20,165 nt of DNA from JBAYJY01 sp041664945 (GTDB lineage: Bacteria > UBP15 > UBA6099), in NCBI GenBank assembly GCA_041664945.1, contig JBAYJY010000077.1:1-20165 (forward strand), in the 5' to 3' direction. Position 1 is the first letter of the stretch; each line of letters starts with the position of its first letter. The notes beneath the pieces are model-generated. The model did not search any database, was not told the origin of the DNA, and saw only the letters and a list, made by a program, of their open reading frames with translations. The position numbers and the translations under genes are program-made. Positions 7,524 to 15,719 of the stretch are shown piece by piece.

Positions 7524-8039
7524 TCATCCGGTTTGTTGTTTGTGAGAAAGCGCGAGTTTGACGTAGAAGGCGGCGGAGCTAAGGTTGCGCATGTATTCGT
7601 CTTCAGAGATTTCGCGGACGAGGCGGCCGGGAGCGCCGAGCACGAGCGAGCGCGGCGGAAATTCCTTGCCGGGCGGCACAACCGTTCCGGCGGCCACTAT
7701 CGAGCCTTCGCCGATGACTGCGCCGTCCATGACAACGCTTCCTATTCCAATCAGCGTGAAGCTTGCGATCGTGCAGCCGTGAATGACGGAGTTGTGTCCG
7801 GCGGTGACATAGTCTCCAATGACGCAGGGGCATTTGCTCGAAGCATGCACGATAACGCCATCCTGAAGATTGGTTCGTTTGCCGACAAGAATTTTGTTTG
7901 TGTCGCCGCGCACGACGGCGCCGAACCAAACGCTCGAATCCTCGCCGATTTCGACATCGCCGATCACGCGGCAGTTGTCGGCGAGAAACACCGTCTGATC
8001 GATCTTAGGATGAACGCCGTTGAACGGCAGAATGTTCAA
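7524..8039 (-). CDS. Gamma-class carbonic anhydrase family protein
   Basis: A 171-residue left-handed beta-helix protein with hexapeptide repeats (IGDVEIG, VIGDYVTAG, LIGIGSVVMDG and others). The gamma-carbonic anhydrase metal ligands are present: His65 in GVIVHAS, His82 and His87 in AGHNSVIHG. So are Arg44/Asp46 in VVRGD and Gln59 in NLQDG, so zinc (or iron) binding and CO2 hydration are plausible, as a trimer in the cytoplasm. The start is TTG, overlapping the alaS stop codon (TTGA). A strong SD, AAGGGG (8048-8053), lies eight bases upstream inside alaS. No other in-frame start exists before conserved residues. The activity of CamH/YrdA-type homologues is variable, so enzymatic function is inferred. 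Confidence 0.9.
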   Translation of the reverse strand: MNILPFNGVHPKIDQTVFLADNCRVIGDVEIGEDSSVWFGAVVRGDTNKILVGKRTNLQDGVIVHASSKCPCVIGDYVTAGHNSVIHGCTIASFTLIGIGSVVMDGAVIGEGSIVAAGTVVPPGKEFPPRSLVLGAPGRLVREISEDEYMRNLSSAAFYVKLALSHKQQTG

Positions 8040-10690
8040 GACAGTTTCCCCTTAATGAGCGCGGCGCCGTTTTTCAGGGCGTCGGGAATTTTAGAGCCGT
8101 CTTTTCCGCCGGCCTGCGCCAAGGTTTTTGAGCCGCCGCCGCCGCCTTTCGCAGCCTTTGCGATTTCTTTAATCAGCGACCCGGCGTCGAGTCCGCGGCC
8201 AGCAACGTCTTCCGATATCGCCAGCAGAAGGCTCGCTTTGCCTTCGAGGTTTGAGCCGAGCAGCACGGCGTATGAATCCAGTTTGCCTTTAATTTCGTCG
8301 TAAACAGTTCTAAGCGCGTCTATGTCGAGTCCGTCGAGTTGCGCCGCGATGATTTTCACGCCGCCGGCGTCTTCGGCGGATTCGAGCAATTGATTGCTCT
8401 TGTCCTTCATGTCGCTCTTCCCGGCTTTTTTCACTTCGCGCTGAAGCTTCTCTCTTTCGAGCAACAGATTTTCAATCGCTTTCGGAAGCGTGGTGTCCTT
8501 TACCTTAAGGATAGCCGCCGCGCCGTCGAGCGCGTCGAGTTTTTCATTTATATATTCCAGAGCCTTTTTACCGGCGACTGCCTCGATGCGGCGCATGCCG
8601 CTGCCGATCGAATGTTCGTCGGAAATTTTCACGAGGCCGATCTCGGCAGTGTTGACGACATGTGTGCCGCCGCAAAGTTCCTTGCTGTATCCTTCGACTT
8701 CAACCATCCTGACTTCGGCTCCGTACTTTTCGCCGAACAGCGCCATCGCGCCTTCCTTCTTCGCGCTCTCGAAGTCTTTGACTGTCGAGATGACGGGAGC
8801 GCCTGCGAGAACTTTTTCATTAACGATCTCCTCAATGCGAGCGAGGTCCGCGGGGCAGATCGCCGAGTGGTGCGTGAAGTCGAACCGGAGTTTGTCCGGG
8901 CCGACATAGGAGCCAGCCTGATGGACGTGCGAGCCGAGGACTTCGCGGAGCGCGGCGTGCAGAAGGTGAGTCGCTGTGTGGTGGCGCATGATCGCGCGCC
9001 GCCGTTCGAGTTCAACTTCCATCTTCAGCGAGTCGCCGACTTTTATTTCGCCGCTGAGAATTTCCGCGCGGTGCACAACGATCTTGCCTTCGACGACGAA
9101 CGATTCGCTAATGCAGAGCTTCGCAGTGTCCGAAACAGCGGCGCCGGTGTCGCCAACCTGGCCGCCCATCTCGCCGTAAAGCGGCGTCCGGTTCAATATG
9201 ATGTCCACCGACTGCCCTTTTGAGGCGGCCGTTATTTGTTTGCCATCGGCAACGAGCGCAATGACGCGCGAGTCGAGCGCGAGCCGGTCGTAGCCGTCGA
9301 AAACGCCGGCGTCCTTGCCCTCAACCGCGTCGCGGTAGACTTTCGCCAAGTCCTCGACGAACACCGAACCGTCCATCTTGCTTCCCTTGCGCGAGCGGTT
9401 CTTCTGGTCTTCCATCGCCTGATTGAACTGTTCCGTGTTGATTCCGTCGAAACCCATCTCACGGACGATTTTCTCCGCCTCTTCGAGCGGAAGGCCGTAA
9501 GTGTCGTAGGCAGTGAAAATGACTTCGCCGTTTGCGAGCTTCTCGCCTTTCGCCGGATCGCCGAGATCGTCTTTCCGATTGGCGATGAAAATGCCGCCCT
9601 GCACAAGCGCTTCCGCGAACTGCTGTTCTTCTTTTTTAAGAATGGTCGCCACGAAATCGGCTTTCTCGGAGAATTCCGGATAGACCTTGCCCATGATTTC
9701 GGCGACGACCGGGATCAGTTCCGAGAGGAACAAGCGCTCGACGCCGAGCTTGCGGCCGTTCACCGCCGCGAGCCGTATCAGCTTGCGCAGTAGGTAGCCG
9801 CGCCCTTCGTTCGACGGGAAAACGCCGTCGGTGACGAGGAACCCGGCGCCGCGGACATGGTCTGCTATGACGCGGAACGGAACCGGATTGTCTTCGTACT
9901 TCAATCCGCATATCTGTTCGGTTTTCTGAATGATCGGCATGAAGAGGTCGGTCTCGAAATTGGTCAGCTTCCCTTGCAGAACTGAAGCCATGCGTTCGAG
10001 GCCCAAGCCGGTGTCGATATTCCTTTTCGGAAGCGGAGTGAGCTTTCCGCCGTCGTGGCGTTCGAACTGCATGAAGACGAGGTTCCATATTTCGATGTGC
10101 CGCTCGCAACTGCAGGACGGATTGCAATCGGGACTTCCGCAGCCGCGTTCGGGACCGAAGTCGTAAAAAATTTCCGAACAAGGACCGCAGGGCCCGTTCG
10201 GACCCTGAGAGGGCGCGCTCGCCGGCCAGTAGTTGTCCGCTTCGCCGAATCGATAGAAATATTCTTTTTTGACGCCGATTTCATTGAGCCAGATATTGGC
10301 TGCTTCCTCGTCTTCGAGATAGACGGAAACGCGAAGCCGGTCAACGGGCAGTTTGAATTGTTCCGTGAGGAGTTCCCAAGCCCAGTGAATGATTTCGTTT
10401 TTAAAATAATCGCCGAAAGAAAAATTGCCGAGCATCTCGAAGAAAGTGTGGTGACGCGGAGTGCGGCCGACTTCTTCGAGGTCTTTCGCGCGGAGACATT
10501 TCTGAGAAGTTGTGAGGCGGGTGTGCGGCGGTTTTTTTAGGCCGAGGAAGTACGGCTTGAACTGAACCATGCCGGCGGAAGTTGTGAGAAGGGTAGGGTC
10601 GTCGGGAACCAGCGAGGCGCTTGGGTGGCGGCGGTGGCCCTTTGATTCGAAAAAGGCAAGATATCGTTCCCTGATTTCCGAGGAGTGCAT
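8036..10690 (-). CDS. alaS: Alanyl-tRNA synthetase
   Basis: An 884-residue AlaRS that charges tRNA-Ala. In order: the class II catalytic core with TSAGMVQFKPYFLG, the motif 2 region FFEMLGNFSFGDYFK and GLGLERM; a Cys-rich insert (GCGSPDCNPSCSCERH) found in many bacterial AlaRSs; the editing domain with HHTATHLLHAAL (about residues 565-575) and CGGTH (about 671-675), which together form the editing zinc site; and the C-Ala oligomerisation domain ending in a Gly-rich GGGGGSKTLAQAGG segment. I start at the ATG at 10690 (AAAGGAT upstream), because conserved sequence begins there (SSEIRERYLAFF). An ATG 29 codons earlier lacks an SD. It is separated by 172 bases from the sigma gene and overlaps the next gene's start. 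Confidence 0.97.
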   Translation of the reverse strand: MHSSEIRERYLAFFESKGHRRHPSASLVPDDPTLLTTSAGMVQFKPYFLGLKKPPHTRLTTSQKCLRAKDLEEVGRTPRHHTFFEMLGNFSFGDYFKNEIIHWAWELLTEQFKLPVDRLRVSVYLEDEEAANIWLNEIGVKKEYFYRFGEADNYWPASAPSQGPNGPCGPCSEIFYDFGPERGCGSPDCNPSCSCERHIEIWNLVFMQFERHDGGKLTPLPKRNIDTGLGLERMASVLQGKLTNFETDLFMPIIQKTEQICGLKYEDNPVPFRVIADHVRGAGFLVTDGVFPSNEGRGYLLRKLIRLAAVNGRKLGVERLFLSELIPVVAEIMGKVYPEFSEKADFVATILKKEEQQFAEALVQGGIFIANRKDDLGDPAKGEKLANGEVIFTAYDTYGLPLEEAEKIVREMGFDGINTEQFNQAMEDQKNRSRKGSKMDGSVFVEDLAKVYRDAVEGKDAGVFDGYDRLALDSRVIALVADGKQITAASKGQSVDIILNRTPLYGEMGGQVGDTGAAVSDTAKLCISESFVVEGKIVVHRAEILSGEIKVGDSLKMEVELERRRAIMRHHTATHLLHAALREVLGSHVHQAGSYVGPDKLRFDFTHHSAICPADLARIEEIVNEKVLAGAPVISTVKDFESAKKEGAMALFGEKYGAEVRMVEVEGYSKELCGGTHVVNTAEIGLVKISDEHSIGSGMRRIEAVAGKKALEYINEKLDALDGAAAILKVKDTTLPKAIENLLLEREKLQREVKKAGKSDMKDKSNQLLESAEDAGGVKIIAAQLDGLDIDALRTVYDEIKGKLDSYAVLLGSNLEGKASLLLAISEDVAGRGLDAGSLIKEIAKAAKGGGGGSKTLAQAGGKDGSKIPDALKNGAALIKGKLS
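8048..8053 (-). promoter_or_regulatory. Shine-Dalgarno that fixes the TTG start of the carbonic anhydrase gene
   Basis: On the minus strand AAGGGG lies within the last codons of alaS, eight bases before the TTG at 8039. It matches the 16S anti-SD well and supports a real TTG start rather than a missed ATG. It places ribosome loading inside the terminating alaS reading frame. Confidence 0.7.
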
Positions 10691-10862
10691 TTTTAATAAA
10701 ATCCTTTCTGATAAAGCAGGCGCGATGTTGTATGAGCGCGGGCCGCCGAGTCGCCGAACGGCGAAAATTGGCGACATCAGATTTCGAGAGACATCGGGAT
10801 TGCCGCTCGCCGCCTCGCGCCGGACCCTGAATCAGGCCGCGGAGGTGAGAGCGCCGGCCGCG

Positions 10863-11630
10863 TTACAATTCGAGAATCCGCTTCAGTTTATCCAGAGCCG
10901 TCGCCTGTATTCGGGAGACCTGCATTTGCGAAATCTTCATTGATTTCGCGATCTCCGCCTGCGACAGGTTCCTAAAGTACCTGTTATAGATTACAAACTT
11001 CTCATCTTTTTTCAATTGCTTGAGGCCGCTTTGGAGCGAAAGGTGGTCGCTGAGTTGTTCGATCGAGCGGTCCATGCCGCCTATCATTTCGATCAGGGTC
11101 GATGAACTGTCGCCCGCGCCGCCCTCAATTTCCTTGTCGAGAGACACCGGATGGTAGGACATAACCGCTTCGCGCGATTCGAGAATATCTTCAACCGAGC
11201 ATCCGATATGCTGCGCGACCTCTTCGTAAGTTGGCGAATGATCGAGCTCCTTATTCAACTGTTCAATCGCTTGATTGACGACGATGTTCAGATCTTTAAT
11301 GCGGCGCGGGACTTTCACGCTCCACGTTTTGTCGCGGAAGTAGCGTTTGATTTCGCCGAGAATTGTGACGGTTGCGAAAGTCGTAAACTCGACGCCGCGC
11401 TCGGGGTCGAAGCGGTCCACGGCGTTGATGAGGCCGAGAGTGGCGACCTGAAGGAGGTCTTCGTGCTGTTCGAGTTTTCTGCCGAATCTGTTGGTGAAGA
11501 AGTGCGGCAGGTTCATGTGAATCTCGATCAGTCTGTCGCGAAGAGCCTGCTCGCGCGACTGGTTGAAATCGCGAAACAGGTCGGTAACCTCTGCTTTAGA
11601 CGGCGGAGACTGTGATGTTTTGTTTCTCAA
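10863..11630 (-). CDS. SigB/SigF-type alternative RNA polymerase sigma factor
   Basis: A 255-residue group 3 sigma-70 factor. Region 2 (about residues 28-100) contains DLLQVATLGLINAVDRFDP and FTTFATVTILGEIKRYFRD. The region 2.4-3 junction KTWSVKVPRRIKDL is the hallmark of the SigB/SigF/SigG family. Region 3 (about 120-165) includes SPTYEEVAQHIGCSVEDI. Region 4 ends with the helix-turn-helix LSQAEIAKSMKISQMQVSRIQ (about 222-242). It directs RNA polymerase to a stress, starvation or development regulon. The start is TTG with GAGG upstream overlapping the rsbW stop region. There is no in-frame ATG before residue 39. It follows the anti-sigma gene by 11 bases, so the two are probably coupled. The C-terminal part is complete, and no convincing terminator follows it. 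Confidence 0.93.
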   Translation of the reverse strand: MRNKTSQSPPSKAEVTDLFRDFNQSREQALRDRLIEIHMNLPHFFTNRFGRKLEQHEDLLQVATLGLINAVDRFDPERGVEFTTFATVTILGEIKRYFRDKTWSVKVPRRIKDLNIVVNQAIEQLNKELDHSPTYEEVAQHIGCSVEDILESREAVMSYHPVSLDKEIEGGAGDSSSTLIEMIGGMDRSIEQLSDHLSLQSGLKQLKKDEKFVIYNRYFRNLSQAEIAKSMKISQMQVSRIQATALDKLKRILEL

Positions 11631-11641
11631 GAGCGGGAGCC

Positions 11642-12058
11642 TCAGGCCGATTTAATATTTTTTTTCATGATGATTTTCGAGCCTTTGCCCGGTTTTGTCT
11701 TAACGTCCACGTAGTCCATCAGAGTGCGGATAAGCAGCATGCCGAGCCCGCGCTCCTCAAGTTCCTCCACGCCTTCGGCGGCCGGCGATCCGGAGGTCTT
11801 ATCCTTGATCTCGAACACGATCTGTTTGTTTTCCTGCCAGCATTTGATCTTGATATATTCTTCCTGATCTGATTTAGCCGAGGTCTGTATCGCCGTGTTG
11901 CAGGCCTCGGACACGGCGACTTTTATGTTCTCCACTTCGTCGATCGACAAAGGCCATCGCGACGCATATCCGGAAACGAGCAGCCGGACCACGCGGAGAA
12001 ATTCCGGCTTGTTCGGTATGCTGATTTCCATCAGCGAGTTCTTATCCGAAATTTTCAT
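11642..12058 (-). CDS. RsbW/SpoIIAB-like anti-sigma factor with an altered ATP-binding N-box
   Basis: A 138-residue GHKL-type (HATPase_c) protein between an anti-sigma antagonist and a sigma factor, so it almost certainly binds and inhibits that sigma factor. Homologues are also serine kinases of the antagonist. The N-box here reads VSEACNTAIQ: Glu51 is kept, but Asn is at 54 with Thr at 55. RsbW-type proteins normally have Asn four residues after the Glu (EACTNA). The G1 region has IKDKT (Asp86, no Gly at 88). The G2 region RGLGMLLIRTLMD (103-115) is good. The kinase activity is therefore uncertain. ATG start, 20 bases after the antagonist gene. Confidence 0.88.
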   Translation of the reverse strand: MKISDKNSLMEISIPNKPEFLRVVRLLVSGYASRWPLSIDEVENIKVAVSEACNTAIQTSAKSDQEEYIKIKCWQENKQIVFEIKDKTSGSPAAEGVEELEERGLGMLLIRTLMDYVDVKTKPGKGSKIIMKKNIKSA

Positions 12059-12078
12059 GCGGTTCTCCTTCTATCCGG

Positions 12079-12426
12079 TTATTTCTGGAGCAAAGCCGTC
12101 GCGGCGTCGAAACCGCGCGCTATCGTGAATATTTTGTTCAACCCGGTGATCTCGAATAGTTTGTTTATCCGGTCGGAATACAAGACGAGAATCAGAACAC
12201 CGCCCTTTTCGGTGGTCCGCCTTTTGATCCCGATCAGTATCCCAAGCCCGGTGCTGTCTATATAATCCACATCCTTCAAATCTATTATCAGGTTCGGCGA
12301 GATCGCCCTGTCGGTTGACATGTGCACTTTTTCTTTGAGTTCGTTAGCGTTGTATAAATCAACTTCACCGTGGACTATGATGTGCGTGTAATCCTTCTCT
12401 TTTTTGATCTCAAGTTTCAAGTCCAT
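12079..12426 (-). CDS. STAS-domain anti-anti-sigma factor (RsbV/SpoIIAA-like)
   Basis: A 115-residue single STAS domain. The phospho-acceptor motif is DYIDSTGLGIL with Ser58 (Thr59 adjacent), and the N-terminal HIIVHGEVDLYNANELKE strand-helix is typical. Unphosphorylated, it would bind the RsbW-like protein and free the sigma factor. I start at the ATG at 12426, which has a strong SD (AAAGGAGC). In-frame sequence upstream to 12771 does not resemble STAS and lies in the AT-rich spacer. It is the first gene of the nine-gene minus-strand run. No RsbU/RsbP-type phosphatase is encoded next to it, so the input signal must come from elsewhere. Confidence 0.93.
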   Translation of the reverse strand: MDLKLEIKKEKDYTHIIVHGEVDLYNANELKEKVHMSTDRAISPNLIIDLKDVDYIDSTGLGILIGIKRRTTEKGGVLILVLYSDRINKLFEITGLNKIFTIARGFDAATALLQK

Positions 12427-12529
12427 AGTTTTTGCTCCTTTTGTTGTTTTATCTTCAACCGTCGAATGTTTTAATGAATCCCACTCGAAAAAATGATTTT
12501 CAGTAAATATACCCGCTAATTTGAACAAT

Positions 12530-12558
12530 ATAATATATTTAATCCCGCGCTTTTGCAA
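12530..12558 (-). promoter_or_regulatory. Predicted sigma-70 promoter of the rsbV-rsbW-sigma operon
   Basis: On the minus strand, TTGCAA (12553-12558), 17 bases, then TATTAT (12530-12535) matches the sigma-70 consensus at 4/6 and 5/6. Transcription would start near 12523, giving a leader of about 95 nt. A GGGTAT (12509-12514), like a SigB -10, lies downstream but has no GTTTAA at proper spacing, so autoregulation by the encoded sigma is not supported. The rest of the 270-base spacer to 12696 is AT-rich apart from a small GC-rich imperfect palindrome near 12598-12614. Confidence 0.5.
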
Positions 12559-12696
12559 CTGTTCTGTTTTATACGCCGATATTTTTATGATTCCCTGCGC
12601 CGGCCCTGGCCGCCATTTATTTTTGTGTGGATATATATCGCATGTTGCGCTAAAATAATCCGGCGTTAAAAATAATTCGAAACGGAGAAACGCATA

Positions 12697-14700
12697 ATGG
12701 ACTCTCTCTTCAATCCAATAATGATCAATAAGACGGAAGTTAAGAACAGGATATACATGCCGGCGATGCACTTGAACATGTGCATAGAGTTCGAGGTGTC
12801 GGACCGGTTATGCGAATTTTACGCGGAGCGGGCGCGAGGCGGAACGGGCGCGATCTGCGTCGGTTTTGTGACTGTCGACACCGCGGGCGGCATGCCGACC
12901 AATATAGGCGGCCATGACGACAAGTTCGTGCCGGGGCTCAGAAAGCTCGCGCTTGCGATCAACAACAACGGCGCGCGCTCGGTGGCTCAGATCAACCACC
13001 AAGGTCGCTACGCGTTCAGCATGTTCCTTAAAAAGGGCGAAACGCCGGTTGCGCCGTCGCCCATAGCATCGAGGCTGACCGGAGAGACGCCGCGCGAACT
13101 CAAAAGCGATGAGATTCTGACGATCATCGATAAATTCGCGCAGACCGCTCGCCGCGTTAAAGAAGCCGGCTTTCACATGGTTGAAGTTCTCGCCGGCACC
13201 GGCTATCTCATCAGCGAATTTCTTTCTCCGCTCACGAATCACAGGACAGATGAGTGGGGCGGCTCCGAGGAAAACCGGATGAAGTTCGGCTGCGAAATCG
13301 TCAAGGCAATCAGAAAAATCAATGGGCCGGACTATCCGATAATCGTGAGAATGAACGGCAACGACATGATGGATAACGGAATGCGGGGCGACGATTTGAG
13401 GCGTTTCGGCAAAGCGCTTGAAGACGCCGGCGCCGACGCGCTGTGCATAAACGTCGGCTGGCACGAAGCGCAGGTGCCGCAGATAACAATGGGCGTGCCG
13501 CGCGCTAACTACGCATATCTGTCCCGGCGAATGAAAGAGACGGTCGGCATCCCGGTTATTGCGAGCCACAGGCTCAACGATGTCGACGACGCGAGGGATC
13601 TGATCGAGAACGATTTTTGCGATATGGCAGGAATGGCGCGCGCGCTGATAGCGGACGCGTACATGCCGATAAAGGCGATGGAAGGCCGCGAGGAAGAGAT
13701 CGTGCATTGCTGCGCGTGCGGTCAGGGCTGTTTCGACCACGTGTTTCTGCTGAAGCCGGTTGAGTGCCTTCTGAACCCGAAAGCCGGACATGAACTTGAC
13801 TACCCGATAGAGAAAGCGGCGAAAGCGAAAAAAGTGGCGATAGTCGGGGGCGGGGTCGCTGGAATGGCGGCGGCGCTTGCGGCGACCGAACGCGGACACG
13901 ATGTGACTCTGTTTGAAAAAGAATATTATCTCGGCGGGCAGATCGTTATCGCATCGATGCCTCCTGGCCGCGAGGAGTTCGGAGTTCTTGCGGATGATCT
14001 GGAAACGCAGGTCCGTCTGGCGGGCGTAAAGATAAATGTCGGCTTTGAGGTTACGGCGGAGATGTTGAAAGAAGGCGGTTTTGAAGCGGTGATACTGGCG
14101 ACCGGCGCGCTGCCGGTCACGCCTCCGATACCCGGCGCGGGGCGGCCGAATGTCATTCAGGCATGGGATTTCCTTAAAGGCGAATGTATTGTCGGGAAGC
14201 GCGTTGTGATAGTCGGCGGCGGCGCCGTCGGAGTCGAGACTGCTATAGCGCTCGCCGAAATCGGCACGCTGCCCGCTGAAACTCTGAAGTTCCTGTTCCT
14301 AAACAATGCGGAATCAGTCGATGAGCTTCGCTATCTGGCGACGCACGGGGTGAAGGACGTGACGCTTGTCGAGATGATCGCCAAGGTCGGCAAGGACATT
14401 GGGAAATCCACGCGTTGGACTATGGCGCTTGATATGAAACGATACGGAGTGAAGACGCTGACGAACACGAAGGTGATAGAAATCAACGATGAGGGCGTGT
14501 TGGTCGAGCAGAAGGGCGGCAAGCAGGAATTGCTGCCGGCGGACACGGTGATACTCGCGGCCGGCTCGAAGCCGCACTGCCCGCTCAAGGAAAAGCTCGA
14601 AGGCTCCGGAATGGAAATCGCGGTCATCGGCGACGCCTCCAAGGTGGCTCTCGCGTTCGATGCCATTCACAATGGTTTTAAAGCGGGCAAGGCTCTTTAA
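12697..14700 (+). CDS. FadH/enoate-reductase-like NADH:flavin oxidoreductase with 4Fe-4S cluster
   Basis: A 667-residue protein with the layout of 2,4-dienoyl-CoA reductase and anaerobic 2-enoate reductases. An N-terminal Old-Yellow-Enzyme FMN barrel (about 1-335) has INHQGR, GTGYLISEFLSPLTNHRTDEWGGS with the catalytic-type Tyr, and INVGWHEAQVPQ with the active-site His. A 4Fe-4S motif follows: Cys338, 341, 345 and 357. A C-terminal FAD/NAD(P)H module begins KVAIVGGGVAGMAAAL and contains a second Rossmann motif, VVIVGGGAVGVETAIAL. All key residues appear intact, and the length matches FadH (about 670). It probably reduces C=C bonds of enoyl- or dienoyl-CoAs or enoates. GGAG (12684-12687) supports the ATG. 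The downstream acyl-CoA dehydrogenase suggests acyl-CoA oxidation, but the exact substrate is unknown. Confidence 0.9.
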   Translation: MDSLFNPIMINKTEVKNRIYMPAMHLNMCIEFEVSDRLCEFYAERARGGTGAICVGFVTVDTAGGMPTNIGGHDDKFVPGLRKLALAINNNGARSVAQINHQGRYAFSMFLKKGETPVAPSPIASRLTGETPRELKSDEILTIIDKFAQTARRVKEAGFHMVEVLAGTGYLISEFLSPLTNHRTDEWGGSEENRMKFGCEIVKAIRKINGPDYPIIVRMNGNDMMDNGMRGDDLRRFGKALEDAGADALCINVGWHEAQVPQITMGVPRANYAYLSRRMKETVGIPVIASHRLNDVDDARDLIENDFCDMAGMARALIADAYMPIKAMEGREEEIVHCCACGQGCFDHVFLLKPVECLLNPKAGHELDYPIEKAAKAKKVAIVGGGVAGMAAALAATERGHDVTLFEKEYYLGGQIVIASMPPGREEFGVLADDLETQVRLAGVKINVGFEVTAEMLKEGGFEAVILATGALPVTPPIPGAGRPNVIQAWDFLKGECIVGKRVVIVGGGAVGVETAIALAEIGTLPAETLKFLFLNNAESVDELRYLATHGVKDVTLVEMIAKVGKDIGKSTRWTMALDMKRYGVKTLTNTKVIEINDEGVLVEQKGGKQELLPADTVILAAGSKPHCPLKEKLEGSGMEIAVIGDASKVALAFDAIHNGFKAGKAL

Positions 14701-14710
14701 CCTGGAATTG

Positions 14711-14719
14711 TGTTATAAT
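14711..14719 (+). promoter_or_regulatory. Extended -10 promoter before the PhnD-like gene
   Basis: TGTTATAAT is a perfect extended -10 (TG, one base, TATAAT) just after the FadH-like stop codon. No -35 is seen at 17 bases, which extended -10 promoters can lack. Transcription would start near 14726, about 64 nt before the ATG at 14790. It suggests the binding-protein gene is transcribed independently of the reductase. Confidence 0.5.
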
Positions 14720-14789
14720 ATATTAAGTTTTTTTCGTCGATAGTGAAAGCGGCGAGCGTCGCGCAGCATAAAATATACGGGTGATAAAA

Positions 14790-15719
14790 ATGAAAAAACA
14801 TTTCGTTTTGTTTACGGTTGTTTTTATTTCAGTTGCGATTTTGGCGCCGGTAATTGCATCAGCGAAAACGTATACTATTTCACTGCCCGGCACATTTGCC
14901 GTCTCCGGGAAATCGAAGTCCCAGATGCAGGTGTTTGCCGAGGAGATCGCGAAAGCGCTCGGGAACGTGATCGGCGGAGACATCAAATTGGATTCCACAT
15001 CGCTCGCGGAAGAGGATTTCATGCGCTACGCAGTTTCAGGCATGGTGAGCAAGAAGATCGATATCGCCGGGTTCTCATCTGACTGGTACGCGAAATTCAC
15101 GCCGCAGATGCGCGAGAAGTTTCCGCCGCTGCTCGGCCTTCTCGTGAACGGCAAGAAAAACATGAACTATTGCATCTATGTTCGCAAGGAAGACGGCATT
15201 AAGAGCGTCGATCAGCTCAAGGGCAAGAAGGCTACGACTTATACATATAAGGATATGCGCTATCTCCTTTATAAAGACGGAATCGACCAGCCGCTTGAGA
15301 AGTTCTTCGGGAAAGTCACTTACAAGCTCGGAGTCGCGCCGGAATTCATGGCTGACCTCGTGGACAAAAAGATCGACGCATTCGCGACTTGGGATTTTCT
15401 CGTCGATACCGCGCGGGGCGCCGATCCGAGATTCAAAACAATCCAGCCGATCGCATGCAATGAATACGCAATGAATTCTTTCATGATATACAGAAACGAT
15501 CTCGCTCCCGATGACATCAGCAAGCTGCAGAAGGCCGCGCTCAACTGGGAGAAGGATAAACGGTTCAACTCTGTGAAATTCTTCTTTGTCGCGATTAAAG
15601 GCGGCGTCTTTATTCCCAAACCACAGGATTTTGAGCTGACTTATGCGGTTGATAAGCTGATCGAGAGCAAAGGCTGGGAAAACGAACGCAAGACTTTCAT
15701 TAAAAAGAACTCAAGGTAA
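14790..15719 (+). CDS. PhnD/SsuA-type periplasmic substrate-binding protein (orphan)
   Basis: A 309-residue exported solute-binding protein of the phosphonate/phosphite-type (PhnD, periplasmic-binding-like II) family. The signal peptide MKKHFVLFTVVFISVAILAPVIASA is followed by KTYTISLPGTF. Family-type segments are IDIAGFSSDWYAKF, YCIYVRKEDGIKSVDQLKGKKATTYTY (the SVxDLKGK-type hinge) and DLVDKKIDAFATWDFL. The ligand is unknown. I prefer the ATG at 14790, with GGGTGA (14779-14784) as SD, over an in-frame GTG at 14781 that has no SD. No ABC permease, ATPase or sensor kinase is adjacent, so it may serve a transporter encoded elsewhere or act in sensing. It has its own predicted promoter. The family is fairly sure, the ligand not. 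Confidence 0.8.
   Translation: MKKHFVLFTVVFISVAILAPVIASAKTYTISLPGTFAVSGKSKSQMQVFAEEIAKALGNVIGGDIKLDSTSLAEEDFMRYAVSGMVSKKIDIAGFSSDWYAKFTPQMREKFPPLLGLLVNGKKNMNYCIYVRKEDGIKSVDQLKGKKATTYTYKDMRYLLYKDGIDQPLEKFFGKVTYKLGVAPEFMADLVDKKIDAFATWDFLVDTARGADPRFKTIQPIACNEYAMNSFMIYRNDLAPDDISKLQKAALNWEKDKRFNSVKFFFVAIKGGVFIPKPQDFELTYAVDKLIESKGWENERKTFIKKNSR

Noticed and set aside
8339..9793. Long plus-strand frames opposite alaS
   Set aside because: They mirror alaS codons and show no family motifs; alaS is intact across the stretch.
10691..10777. 29-codon N-terminal extension of alaS from the ATG at 10777
   Set aside because: No SD upstream, and AlaRS conservation starts at the ATG at 10690, which has AAAGGAT.
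12509..12514. GGGTAT as a SigB-type -10 for autoregulation of the sigma operon
   Set aside because: No GTTTAA-like -35 at 12-15 bases upstream; a good sigma-70 promoter lies just before it.
12427..12771. N-terminal extension of the STAS protein up to 12771
   Set aside because: The extension does not resemble a STAS domain, overlaps the divergent gene start, and the ATG at 12426 has a strong SD.
12808..13899. 363-codon open frame opposite the FadH-like gene
   Set aside because: Shadow of a clearly conserved gene; no SD and no known domain.
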